DNA from: CAVTYH01 sp963738835
GTDB taxonomy: Bacteria; Planctomycetota; Planctomycetia; Pirellulales; JADZDJ01
Assembly (NCBI GenBank): GCA_963738835.1
Contig: CAVTYH010000004.1
Location: 154,388-218,387, forward strand
DNA length: 64,000 bases
Reading direction: 5' to 3'
Both the position numbers and the translations under genes were made by a program. The notes below the pieces were generated by a model. The model had not been told where the DNA came from. It searched no databases and saw only the letters and a program-made list of their open reading frames with translations. Shown here one piece after another: positions 1-7,573 of the stretch (its first letter is position 1; the number at the start of each line of letters is the position of its first letter).

Positions 1-571
1 TGATTTTTTCAATGACAATTTGAAAATCGCTATCGAAGCCCCATTGCGAATGGGTGATCTTATTGCGTTCTTCATTTGCGGCGTTTGATTTTGCGAGTGC
101 GTCTTTGAGAATTTCCGTTACTAGCGGTTGCCTCTCTCCAAATTGCTCAACTCGTAGTTTGTACAGGCTGTTGATTAACTGAATAAGTTGCCGAAAGTTC
201 ATTTCGGAAGTTATGCACTGTTCAATTTTTCTGTCGCCCCCTAGCAGCATAAAAACGACGTATCCTAGATGCCCTTCAAGGTATTGAAATGCAATAGTGA
301 TTTTGCCTAATGCGACCAAATACGTATTATCTATTCCCCACTCTTGCGGTGGTCCAAGCATTTCAATAAATCGAGTGGCTCGAATTTCAATCGTGGGCAA
401 TTCAGTTCCGCAGATTTCGCAAACGTGGGTCCGTCGCAATCCATCTTTGACGCCGGGCCAATGCTCCGTATCACCCATCTTTGCCTTGTGAGTTGTCGTC
501 TTATCGCAATTATTACAATGCCATTGCGTTCTGATGTCGTTGTCGGCTTCATCCAAAGAATCATTTGACAT
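1..571 (-). CDS. Zinc-ribbon plus HEPN-like protein, C-terminus cut by window edge
   Basis: The frame starts at an ATG at 571 and runs off the window at base 1, giving 190 visible residues. Residues 19-22 (CNNC) and 51-54 (CEIC) form a two-knuckle zinc ribbon. The rest is mostly helical, with a stretch resembling the common hypothetical family that reads as ITIAFQYLEGHLG. At R169-H174 it carries RNKITH, the RNxxxH pattern of HEPN ribonucleases and nucleotide-binding helical domains. HEPN proteins are often RNA-cleaving toxins or abortive-infection effectors, but many family members of this kind have no known job, so an RNase role is inference. No partner antitoxin is visible because the sequence ends here. 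Its lower GC than the genes further in fits accessory DNA. Confidence 0.6.
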   Translation of the reverse strand, partial: MSNDSLDEADNDIRTQWHCNNCDKTTTHKAKMGDTEHWPGVKDGLRRTHVCEICGTELPTIEIRATRFIEMLGPPQEWGIDNTYLVALGKITIAFQYLEGHLGYVVFMLLGGDRKIEQCITSEMNFRQLIQLINSLYKLRVEQFGERQPLVTEILKDALAKSNAANEERNKITHSQWGFDSDFQIVIEKI

Positions 572-615
572 AAAATCAGGCTCCATAAATCAGGAAAATA
601 GGGCCATTAAACGCC

Positions 616-667
616 AAAAAGCCCGCTTCTCACCCGCAAAAATTGCGAAATGAGAATCAGGCTTTTT
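616..667 (-). terminator. Inverted repeat, probable terminator of the gene at 766-1383
   Basis: An AAAAAGCC arm at 616-623 and its complement at 660-667 extend into a long imperfect stem (TTCTCA and TGAGAA are also complementary). On the minus strand it lies about 100 bases after the stop at 766 and ends in a T run, as expected for intrinsic termination. Confidence 0.55.
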
Positions 668-765
668 GTTCTAACTTCTAGTGCGTGGCACTTGCCCGCA
701 CTGCCTACATTGTAGCAGATTTTTGTTACGCTGAATAGCCCCGGCGCACAAGATAGTGTCGCAAA

Positions 766-1383
766 CTAATGGTAGTGATAGTGGTGGTGGTCGCGGCTGC
801 GTGATTCGGTGAACGCCCACACGATAGCGACAACCCACCCTAGAAACGTCCAGCCAAGCAAGATATTCAGCATGGCGATTGCGGCTGCGTTCTGATGCTT
901 GCGAGATACCGCTACGATGGTCGGCAAAAAATACAGGAATACGCCCATCGCAAGAAACAGTAGGCTAGACACGAGTTGTCCGGCATTAGTGCTAGTCGTG
1001 TTTTCCGGCTCATCGAATGCGCGTTGCCCTTGCAGCACTACCGGGCGAGTTTTCTTGTCGGGGTGATTGTCTGAATTCATCCAGACAATTGCAAAAATCA
1101 GGAACGCCCCCGTGGCCACGAGACTTGCAACTAGGGCAAACGAATTCTTTGACTTGATGCGTCGTCGATACGCAGGGATTACAGCATCGACGGGGCCAGT
1201 GTTGCCAAAATCATCTTCCCCTGCGAATGGATCAACAGGCATTGGCGGCGGGGGCAGAACCGGAATCGCCGCAGGTGCGGCGACAGAAAAACGCCCTTTG
1301 CAATGCGGACAGGTAGCCGTGCGACCAGCCAAATTTGGCGGGGCGTTCAGTTGCTTTCCACAATGAGGGCACGCAACCAGCAT
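766..1383 (-). CDS. Zinc-ribbon membrane protein with superinfection-immunity-type C-terminus
   Basis: This 205-residue protein begins with a zinc ribbon (CPHC at 5-8 and 25-28), followed by a Pro-rich linker, a membrane segment near residues 80-105, and two further hydrophobic segments. The C-terminal pair, with FLPTIVAVSRKHQ followed by a LNILLGWTFLGWVVAIVWA-type segment, matches the Imm_superinfect family, named after phage T4 Imm but very common in ordinary bacterial membrane proteins. It ends in a His-rich tail (HHHYHYH) that could bind metal. Family membership is a reading of the motif; a role in phage exclusion is not supported by anything else here. Confidence 0.7.
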   Translation of the reverse strand: MLVACPHCGKQLNAPPNLAGRTATCPHCKGRFSVAAPAAIPVLPPPPMPVDPFAGEDDFGNTGPVDAVIPAYRRRIKSKNSFALVASLVATGAFLIFAIVWMNSDNHPDKKTRPVVLQGQRAFDEPENTTSTNAGQLVSSLLFLAMGVFLYFLPTIVAVSRKHQNAAAIAMLNILLGWTFLGWVVAIVWAFTESRSRDHHHYHYH

Positions 1384-1769
1384 GATCCTGCTACCTAGAT
1401 TGAATCGGTAGAATACCCCCTAATATAGCAATGCGGCGGATTCGGCGTCCATTACTTCAAATTCAACGGAAAATCCGCGGCGATTCGGGGCAGGTGATTC
1501 ACCACGGGCAAAGATTTCGGAATTGTAACCGCCGGATGCCACTGCTGGCCGGTCCAGCAGTGAATGGGCTATCCATTTCAATCAGTCGTCCGAGCTCACT
1601 CGTGATGAATCTGTTTGATCGAACTTGGCTTGCACGTTCGGCCGATGGACGCTCACAGATTTTCGAAAAAAGCCGCTCACAGGCAAGGGAATGAAGAAAG
1701 TAGGCGGTAGGCAGCCACCCTCACCCCGGCCCTCTCCCGAAGAAGAGGGAGATTGAGCGAGATTAGCAA
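1384..1769. other. No gene; contains one copy of the CCCTC palindrome
   Basis: No convincing coding frame is seen between the zinc-ribbon gene and the glucosidase fragment. A degraded palindrome of the CCCTCACCC/CCCTCTCCC family lies at 1717-1750. It is part of the duplicated block shared with 5404-5590. Confidence 0.5.
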
Positions 1770-1881
1770 TTAGCAGCGCAGCACGTCGTATTTCAGCCGC
1801 AAGAATTCGCCGAGCGACCAGGCTTGGAAGGGGCAGCCGCGTGGCGTGTACGGCGGCTCGGCATCGGTGATTTCCGGGGGC
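1770..1881 (-). pseudogene. Duplicated 3' end of the amylo-alpha-1,6-glucosidase gene
   Basis: Read on the minus strand this encodes about 33 residues ending in LKYDVLRC and the same stop codon as the full gene at 5483-7513. It differs at only a few residues (for example GEFLRL against GEYLRL and PPYTP against LPFTP). Homology stops abruptly near 1880, exactly where the REP-like repeat begins. It has no start codon and no upstream domain, so it is a remnant, not a gene. The copy also carries the palindrome found just downstream of the intact gene. Confidence 0.85.
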
Positions 1882-1917
1882 AAATAAACGGGACAGGTCT
1901 AATTTATGCCGACTCCG
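1882..1917 (+). repeat. REP-like repeat, copy 1
   Basis: A 36-base unit starting AAATAAACGGGACAGGTCT and ending GCCGACTCCG. It is identical to 2445-2480, and its first 19 bases recur at 5292-5310. The core also appears inverted at 3187-3201, on the far side of the RAYT gene. Confidence 0.85.
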
Positions 1918-1922
1918 GACAG

Positions 1923-1969
1923 AAAAGGGGACATTCTAATTTACTGAATTAAGTAGAATGTCCCCTTTT
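1923..1969. repeat. Perfect hairpin of the GGGGACATTCTA type
   Basis: A 16-base arm (AAAAGGGGACATTCTA, 1923-1938) is perfectly complementary to 1954-1969, with a 15-base loop. It follows REP copy 1 by five bases and precedes the EVE gene stop. It resembles REP hairpins mobilised by RAYT transposases and could also terminate transcription, because the right arm ends in a T run. Confidence 0.75.
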
Positions 1970-1996
1970 TCCTCTCCCCTTTTCCTCTCCCGTGGA

Positions 1997-2408
1997 CTAC
2001 GAATCCTCTTTCGAAAGCCGCTCAATCTCGCGCCACTGCTCGCGCATGACCGGCATGACGGAGAGTCGGGAGATGCGCACCAAGGCGAAGTCGGCGAATT
2101 TCGGATTCGACTTGATTTCAGCCAGCGTCACGGGGCGATCGAAACGGCGGACCGGTTTTACGTCGACGACGACCAGGCGCGGGTCGTCCTGTTCAGGATC
2201 GGGATACGGGCCTTTGACCACCTCGATCACGCCGACAACGGCCTTTTCTTTGCCCGTGTGATAGTAGAGGACGTGGTCGCCCTTGTTCACACTCCGCAAG
2301 TGTTTCAGGGCGAGATTGTTCTCGACGCCGCTCCAGACCGCGCTTGTCGCGAAAGAGTTGGTCAAGCGAGTAGTGGTCGGGCTCTTCTTTGAACAGCCAG
2401 TAAGCCAT
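1997..2408 (-). CDS. EVE domain protein, frameshifted
   Basis: The N-terminus reads MAYWLFKEEPDHYSLDQLFRDK and the continuation, AVWSGVENNLALKHLRSV then YYHTGKEKAVVGVIEVV, lies in a second frame. A single extra base near 2340 explains the break. The EVE family (thymocyte nuclear protein 1-like, about 140 residues) is PUA-related and thought to bind modified nucleobases in RNA or DNA. The length and the WxGVxNNxA and HTGxxKxVVG motifs fit. It sits alone between two REP elements, with the RAYT gene upstream on the same strand. Function beyond base recognition cannot be inferred. Confidence 0.8.
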
Positions 2409-2444
2409 GGGAGGATTTTCTCTTGGGTCACATCATTTGGTGGC

Positions 2445-2480
2445 AAATAAACGGGACAGGTCTAATTTATGCCGACTCCG
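2445..2480 (+). repeat. REP-like repeat, copy 2, overlapping the RAYT 3' end
   Basis: Identical over 36 bases to 1882-1917. The stop codon and last four residues (TESA) of the RAYT gene are encoded inside this repeat, on the opposite strand. Confidence 0.85.
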
Positions 2481-3149
2481 TCTGCAAGCGGGGCCGGCCG
2501 CGCGGGCGGAGGGTCGATTGCAGCCCCAAGCGTTCCGCCGTGCTGCGCACCCAGCGCTCGCCGCCGAACGGTTGACCGCGCTCGAGACTGCGACGAAGTG
2601 CCGCCAACTCCGCTTCGCTTTGAGGCTGATTGACATATTGCGTCCAGGACCTGGGACGGGGCAACGGCCAGTCGCTGAGAATCTGCCGGTCTTCGCCCGT
2701 GCCGTTCAACCGTCGCCACAAGCTGCTCCACCGCCAGTTCTCGGCGCGGCGCACCAGATTGGCGCACGCGCGTTGCGCTCCACGTATCGCACGACCTGAA
2801 AAAAATGCTCGTCGTTTTCGACCGGAAACGATTTGTATCGGCCTTGGTACAAATGACCGTATCCGACGCGGCGGCGATGTACTTGCCAGTTGCGCACATG
2901 GGTAATCGTCAGCTTCTGCAGGAACGATCCCAAATCGCCGTCCGACTGCGGCCAGAGCACCAGATGCCAGTGGTTGGGCATCAGGCAGTAGGAAACAATC
3001 CGCATCGGACAGGTTTCCAGCGTTTTGGCGATGATCCGTTCGAAAGCCTCGAAGTCGTCATCGCTTAGAAACAGGCGCATCCGTCCCACGCCGCGATTGA
3101 GAACGTGGAAAATCATTCCTCCGGGAGCGAGCCGAGCAGTTCTTGGCAT
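2467..3149 (-). CDS. REP-associated tyrosine transposase (RAYT, Y1 family), frameshifted
   Basis: The start is MPRTARLAPGGMIFHVLNRG at 3149. The HUH-type metal motif appears as MPNHWHLVLWP, and the Y1 region as GYGHLYQGRYKSFPVENDEHF followed by VVRYVERNA. Homology continues after a one-base shift near 2755 with AENWRWSSLWRRLNG and LPRPRSWTQYVNQP, then a basic tail. Length and motif order match RAYT proteins, single-strand transposases related to IS200/IS605 that mobilise REP hairpins. The gene is bracketed by inverted copies of the GGGACAGGTCTAAT core (2453-2467 and 3187-3201), so it and its repeats form one unit. Whether it is active depends on whether the frameshift is real. Confidence 0.85.
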
Positions 3150-3186
3150 GGGGTGATGTTACTCGCCCCGTTTCAGGCCGTCAATT

Positions 3187-3201
3187 ATTAGACCTGTCCC
3201 G
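3187..3201 (-). repeat. REP core, inverted copy upstream of the RAYT gene
   Basis: ATTAGACCTGTCCCG here is the exact reverse complement of the core in copies 1 and 2. With copy 2 it flanks the transposase gene in inverted orientation. Confidence 0.75.
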
Positions 3202-3316
3202 AATAGCATCCTTCGTGCATCGTGAACTCCTTGAAAAAAGCCTCCCCGGCCGCGCGCTCTGACCATTACGGACGCGCCGGGTAAGACAACGCTGCAATCG
3301 TTAATTACCAAATCAG

Positions 3317-4041
3317 TTAAGCGGCAGGACGAGATTTGCTGACCACCGGAGTAGTCACTTGTGATGCGGACGCCTCTCGCATCAGTCGCACGGTCTCTTC
3401 GGTCGTCCACAGGGCATGCGCCAGGAACCGGAAGTTGACGAGCGCCGCCTGATAACCATCCCCTTCTTCGTTTTTCGCGCCGGCCGTCGCGTCTCGCACC
3501 ATTGCCACTTCAAACCCTTGCTCGAGGAAGTCCCGCAGATGGGCTTCGACGCAGAGATTTCCCGCCGGGCCGGCGAGAATCACCTTTTCGATACGTCGTT
3601 TCCGCAATTGAAGCACGAGATCGTTGGAAGCGGTCCCATACACTTTGTGAGGACTTGCGATGACCGTGTCGCACGCCTCAAGATAAGGTTTGAAACGCTC
3701 AGGCCAGTCGGCGCCAGAATCGGCGAACCCTGCCAGCGTGAGCGGGCCTTTTCGAGTGACCACACCCAGTTGTCCCATCAGCACTTCGAGCGCTCCCGCG
3801 GGCGCTACCCACTTTCGATCCGCCGGGTAGTAGTAATGCGGGGAGAGGACCACTGGATACCGGCCATCCTGCGCCGCTCGCAATAGAGCCTCGAGATTGT
3901 CGGCAGTCTTGTTGGCTGCCAGACTTTCCTTGATGAGCCCCCAGACAGCGCCGCTGGGACTCAAAAAGTCATTCTGCAGATCCGTAATGACAGCGCCGTA
4001 TGCGGATGCTCAAGCACCATGCCGGGAATTGGTAACGCCAT
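3317..4041 (-). CDS. Isochorismatase-like cysteine hydrolase, frameshifted near the start
   Basis: The N-terminus MALPIPGMVLEHPH starts at 4041. After a one-base shift near 3990 it continues as AVITDLQNDFLSPSGAVWG. The catalytic Asp is in TDLQNDFL, and the nucleophile Cys is in LAGPAGNLCVEAHLRDF. The family hydrolyses amides, such as nicotinamide, or vinyl ethers, such as isochorismate; this member's substrate is unknown. The total of about 240 residues is slightly longer than usual. It lies downstream of the tautomerase on the same strand, separated by an inverted repeat at 4147-4206, so they may or may not be co-transcribed. Confidence 0.8.
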
Positions 4042-4146
4042 CGCTGCGTCCTTTCTTGTTGTGATAAAAAATTGCAGGTGAAAGTTTTAGGCCTGAACAA
4101 AATCTAAAATGCCGAGGCGCGTTCGCTCGATTTTGGCAGGGCACTG

Positions 4147-4206
4147 ATGTCGTCTTTCGCTCCACGATTGTTGCTCATTGAGGAGAGATAGAGCGAAAGA
4201 CGACAT
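4147..4206. repeat. 16-bp perfect inverted repeat
   Basis: ATGTCGTCTTTCGCTC (4147-4162) pairs perfectly with 4191-4206 around a 28-base loop. It lies between the tautomerase stop and the hydrolase start. There is no adjacent T run on the minus strand, so it is more likely a dispersed element than a terminator. Confidence 0.65.
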
Positions 4207-4226
4207 TGACAGCGGCTGTCGAGCCA

Positions 4227-4454
4227 CTAGCGCTTCGATGTGCCGGCCGCTAGTGCCTTCACCGCTTCGGTGGTGAGAGACCTGCCGCCAATTCCCCAGT
4301 CGCCGCTTTTGGCGTCTTCGAGAATCACGACCGTCGCTTCGCGCAATTTCTCACCTTCAATGGACACCATCGTGTCGGTGAGTTTGCGGATCATCTCCTG
4401 CTTCTGGGCCGGCGTGAATACGCCTTCGATCAGCTTGACATTTACTAGCGGCAT
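4227..4454 (-). CDS. 4-oxalocrotonate tautomerase family protein
   Basis: Seventy-five residues starting MPLVNVKLIEGVFTP, which places the catalytic Pro at position 2 once Met is removed. The start is fixed by a strong GGAGG ribosome site immediately upstream (around 4460). Conserved GEKLREATVVILED and GDWGIGGRSLT follow the family pattern. Such enzymes tautomerise unsaturated keto acids in aromatic degradation, but some act on other small electrophiles. It is divergent from a TetR gene with a palindromic operator between them, so the TetR protein probably controls it. Confidence 0.88.
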   Translation of the reverse strand: MPLVNVKLIEGVFTPAQKQEMIRKLTDTMVSIEGEKLREATVVILEDAKSGDWGIGGRSLTTEAVKALAAGTSKR

Positions 4455-4538
4455 GGAATTCCTCCAGTCTTTCTTGGGAGTTGCGGTGGTAATTTGGCAC
4501 GCACTGCAACTCATCAGCGCGTGCCAACGTTTCAATAA

Positions 4539-4558
4539 AAGAACGATCGTTCGTTCTT
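4539..4558. promoter_or_regulatory. Palindromic operator, likely TetR-type
   Basis: AAGAACGA TCGT TCGTTCTT is a perfect 8-base dyad with a 4-base centre, in the divergent intergenic space between the tautomerase and tetR genes. A related half site (ACCGTTCGT) follows at about 4580-4588. Position and symmetry fit autoregulation and control of the tautomerase. Confidence 0.7.
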
Positions 4559-4603
4559 GTGCTAAGGCTTGAATATTACGACCGTTCGTGCTATTGTCAA
4601 TAC

Positions 4604-5297
4604 ATGGCCAAAAGATTTTCAGAAAAAGTTGGTTTGGAAGGCGGCGAACCCAGCCCCTCAAAAGGGCAAGCCAGTCGCGAAAACATCCTCCTCGCCGCGG
4701 CGAAGCTAGCGACGACCAAGGGGCTCGATGGCCTCTCGATCGGCGAGCTGGCTGCTGAGGTCGGGATGAGCAAGAGCGGGCTTTATGCGCACTTCAAGTC
4801 GAAAGAGGAGCTCGAGTTAGCGACGATTGAAATGGCAGCGACGATCTTTGATCGTGAGGTCCTTCGGCCTGGGTTGGCAGCGCCTGCGGGATCGAAGAAG
4901 CTCCTGGCGCTGACGAATTCTTTCCTGGCGTATCTCAAGCGACAAGTCTTTCCCGGGGGGTGTTTTTTTGCCGCGGTTGGGATGGAACTCGATACGCGGC
5001 CAGGCGCGGCCCGCGATAAAGTCATCGAGGTTCTGCAGAAGTGGCTTTCTCTTCTGAGGCAGTGCTTGCTCGATGCCAAGGCGATTGGTGAGATCGATGA
5101 CAGCGCGGATGTCGAACAGGCGGTCTTTGAAATACATGCCATGCTCGCAGCGGCGAACTTTCTATTTGTAATATCCAACGACGCGACGAAGCTGACGCAG
5201 GCGCAAGGGAGTGGACCACGTATTAGCACGGCTCGCGATTCGTGCGGAGCCCAAGAGGAAACGATCGGCGCGGCAAGCCATGACCCGGGAGAAATAA
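4604..5297 (+). CDS. TetR/AcrR family transcriptional regulator, frameshifted near the end
   Basis: The start is MAKRFSEKVG at 4604. The DNA-binding domain spans about residues 25-75: ENILLAAAKLATTKGLDG, then the helix-turn-helix IGELAAEVGMSKSGLYAHF and KSKEEL. The C-terminal ligand domain has GGCFFAAVGMELDTRPGAARD. The first frame drifts after residue 200, but a second frame gives VDHVLARLAIRAEPKRKRSARQ and stops at 5295-5297, so one indel lies near 5205. That true stop overlaps REP copy 3. Divergence from the tautomerase and the dyad at 4539-4558 indicate local control; the inducer is unknown. Confidence 0.85.
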
Positions 5298-5310
5298 ACG
5301 GGACAGGTCT
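5292..5310 (+). repeat. REP-like repeat, partial copy 3
   Basis: AAATAAACGGGACAGGTCT, identical to the first 19 bases of copies 1 and 2. Its AAATAA supplies the stop codon of the tetR gene. Confidence 0.75.
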
Positions 5311-5404
5311 GAATGGCATGAAGTTAAACTCTAACGTTGTGTGTGAGAAGCTGTTGGCGTAGCTGGCATCGTAGCTTCTCTGCAAACGTTCGATTACAAT
5401 TTGC

Positions 5405-5444
5405 CCCCTCATCCTGGCCCTCTCCCGCGAAGGGGAGAGGGAGT
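5405..5444. repeat. CCCTC palindrome downstream of the glucosidase gene
   Basis: CCCTCTCCC (5418-5426) pairs with GGGAGAGGG (5433-5441), preceded by CCCTCATCCTGG. On the minus strand it sits just after the glucosidase stop. Related copies occur at 1717, 7072, 28914, 30519, 30572, 32010 and 54834. Confidence 0.75.
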
Positions 5445-5482
5445 GAGCTGCGCGGATGGTCGAGACGAACCCGATTTAGCAA

Positions 5483-7513
5483 TTAGCAGCGCAGCACGTC
5501 GTACTTCAAACGCAAATATTCGCCGAGCGACCAGGCTTGGAAGGGGCAGCCGCGCGGGGTGAAGGGGAGTTCGGCGTCGGTGATTTCGGCGATGTGGCCC
5601 AGGCCTGAGGAGGTCAGGTGGGCCGCAAGTGGCGGAAGGAAGCGGTCGCGGGCTTGTTGTTTGGCATCGGCACTGCCGCCGCGGACACGAAGCCAGGCTT
5701 CGACGAACGGCCCCAAGAGCCAGGGCCAGACGGTGCCCTGATGATAGGCGGCATCGCGCTGCTCCGGCGATCCGATGCACTGGGCGGCATAGCCGGGCGA
5801 ACCCGGCGTCAAGGTTCGCAAACCCAGCGGTGCATGCAGCAGAGTTTCCACGGCATCGACCACACTTTTCGCACGCTGGCCGTGGAGAAGCGCGAGCGGC
5901 AGGCCGCCGATGGCGAAGATTTGATTTGGCCGGAAAGAGGCGTCAACCTTGCCGGGCTGATGATCGGCATCGACGACATCGAACAAACAATTGAGCGCCG
6001 CGTTCCAAAAGCGCCGCTCGAATTCCGTCCGTCCGCGTTCGAAAATGGCATTCCAACGCCGATCGATGCGTCCCGCAATCCACAGCGCGTTGAGCCACAA
6101 GGCCTGAATTTCGACCGGCTTGCCGATCCGTGGCGTAATGACATGGTCGCCGACTTTGGCATCCATCCAAGTGAGCTGAATGCCCGGCTGACCGGCGGCG
6201 AGCAAACCGTCGGTATCCATACAGATGCCAAAGCGGGTGCCGCGGGAGTAGCCTTCGACGATTGCCAGGACCGCTTGTTCCAGCGCGCGACGTTCTTCGG
6301 CGGTAACCGGTCGACCACGACGACTAACAGCATCCAGCAATTCGTGAACCGCGACAATGAACCACAACGAAGCATCGACCGAATTAAACTCCGGCTGGTC
6401 GTCGGCGTCGGGAAACCGATTCGGCAACATGCCTTCTGACACGGTGCCGGCCCAGGCGAGCAAAATTTGTTTGGCCGCATCGATTCGGTCGATCGCCAGA
6501 CACAGCCCATGCAGCGAGATGAACGTATCGCGGCCCCAATCGGTGAACCACGGATAGCCGGCGATGATGGTCTGACCATCTCCGCGGCGAACAAGATAGG
6601 CATCAGCGGCACGGTGCAACGGAGCGACAAATCGGTTTCGCCGTGCAAGTTCCGACTGCGCCAATCGCTCGAACGCCGCGGCGGCATCTACGGCGCTGCC
6701 TGACTTCATCGATGTGTAATCGGGATACAACGGACTTGCCAATTTATCGATTGCCGCATCGTGCCCACCGGCCGCCAAGATCAACACCGCAGGTTGGGCC
6801 AGATCGAATTGCAGAACACCAGGCGATGCCAGATCTTCTAGGCAATCTAGGCCGCGTTCCTGCTCGAACTCATACAGAAAGTTGCGGAACCATTCTGGAT
6901 CGTGGCTGTAGCGGCCGTTTGTCAGAGCGAGGATTTCCGGCACTCCATCGTACGGATGCCACGCCAGCCAGCCGCCGCGGGATTCAGCAGCGAAACGAAA
7001 CGTGGAGTTTTCATGATGCGTGGCGTGATAGTCGCGGCCGCTAAAAAAGGGGCGCAGCCTAAGCGTTGCCGCCCCCTCGCCCTGGCCTTTTCCGACCGGC
7101 GAGAGAGCCGCTGCACTCGACCGCCAACGTAAGCAACATGCACTGATATCGTGTGGAACAAACAAATCTTGCACGATCGTCGTTCCATCTGGCAAGCGAT
7201 AGGTCCACTGCGGCCAAATTTCGTGTTGGAAGTCAACGAGCCGAGAAGCGCCGTCGGGCCACACGACATCGGGCTGGTATCGTTGCGATGAAATTGCAAA
7301 ACGGCCGGTCGGGGTTTCCACCCAGGCGTCAAAGCCATTGACCAGCACCATTCGACCCGTCGGCGGATTGGTGGCCGTCAGCAATAGGGCATGATAGCGC
7401 CGCGATCGCTCGCCGCTGGTCGTGCCGGAAGCAAAACCGCCCAGACCATCGGCTTCCAACCATTCTGTGCGATTATCGAGCAAGACAGGCATCGGAATTG
7501 ACCACTGAGACAC
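5483..7513 (-). CDS. Amylo-alpha-1,6-glucosidase (glycogen debranching-like)
   Basis: An intact 676-residue frame. The N-terminal domain begins EWLEADGLGGFASGTTSGE and RRYHALLL, the glycogen-debranching N-terminal signature. The catalytic (alpha/alpha)6 domain has AGYPWFTDWGRDTFISL near residues 315-335, and YHQGTVWPWLLGPF near the end. The family removes alpha-1,6-linked glucose from glycogen limit dextrins, or acts on other alpha-glucans. It follows the GH63-type gene by 60 bases on the same strand, suggesting an operon for alpha-glucan breakdown. Residues 135-147 (LSPVGKGQGEG) are encoded by a degraded palindromic repeat inserted in frame. The extreme 3' end is duplicated at 1770-1881. Confidence 0.9.
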   Translation of the reverse strand: MSQWSIPMPVLLDNRTEWLEADGLGGFASGTTSGERSRRYHALLLTATNPPTGRMVLVNGFDAWVETPTGRFAISSQRYQPDVVWPDGASRLVDFQHEIWPQWTYRLPDGTTIVQDLFVPHDISACCLRWRSSAAALSPVGKGQGEGAATLRLRPFFSGRDYHATHHENSTFRFAAESRGGWLAWHPYDGVPEILALTNGRYSHDPEWFRNFLYEFEQERGLDCLEDLASPGVLQFDLAQPAVLILAAGGHDAAIDKLASPLYPDYTSMKSGSAVDAAAAFERLAQSELARRNRFVAPLHRAADAYLVRRGDGQTIIAGYPWFTDWGRDTFISLHGLCLAIDRIDAAKQILLAWAGTVSEGMLPNRFPDADDQPEFNSVDASLWFIVAVHELLDAVSRRGRPVTAEERRALEQAVLAIVEGYSRGTRFGICMDTDGLLAAGQPGIQLTWMDAKVGDHVITPRIGKPVEIQALWLNALWIAGRIDRRWNAIFERGRTEFERRFWNAALNCLFDVVDADHQPGKVDASFRPNQIFAIGGLPLALLHGQRAKSVVDAVETLLHAPLGLRTLTPGSPGYAAQCIGSPEQRDAAYHQGTVWPWLLGPFVEAWLRVRGGSADAKQQARDRFLPPLAAHLTSSGLGHIAEITDAELPFTPRGCPFQAWSLGEYLRLKYDVLRC
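7072..7110. repeat. Degraded CCCTC palindrome inside the glucosidase gene
   Basis: CCCCCTCGCCCTGGCC followed by a partly complementary GGCGAGAGAG arm. On the minus strand it translates in frame as LSPVGKGQGEG, the same peptide type made by copies in purL. Confidence 0.6.
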
Positions 7514-7573
7514 GGAGGCACAGATAAGACGAGGCCAAAACGATCAAATTGCAACGTGCAATCTTCCAAGTAT

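Noticed and set aside
766..1383. Phage-derived superinfection immunity gene
   Set aside because: The family name comes from T4 Imm but the domain is widespread in ordinary bacterial membrane proteins and no phage genes are nearby.
1431..1694. Possible 87-residue gene between the zinc-ribbon gene and the glucosidase fragment
   Set aside because: No conserved features, no ribosome site and basic, low-complexity composition typical of chance frames in GC-rich DNA.
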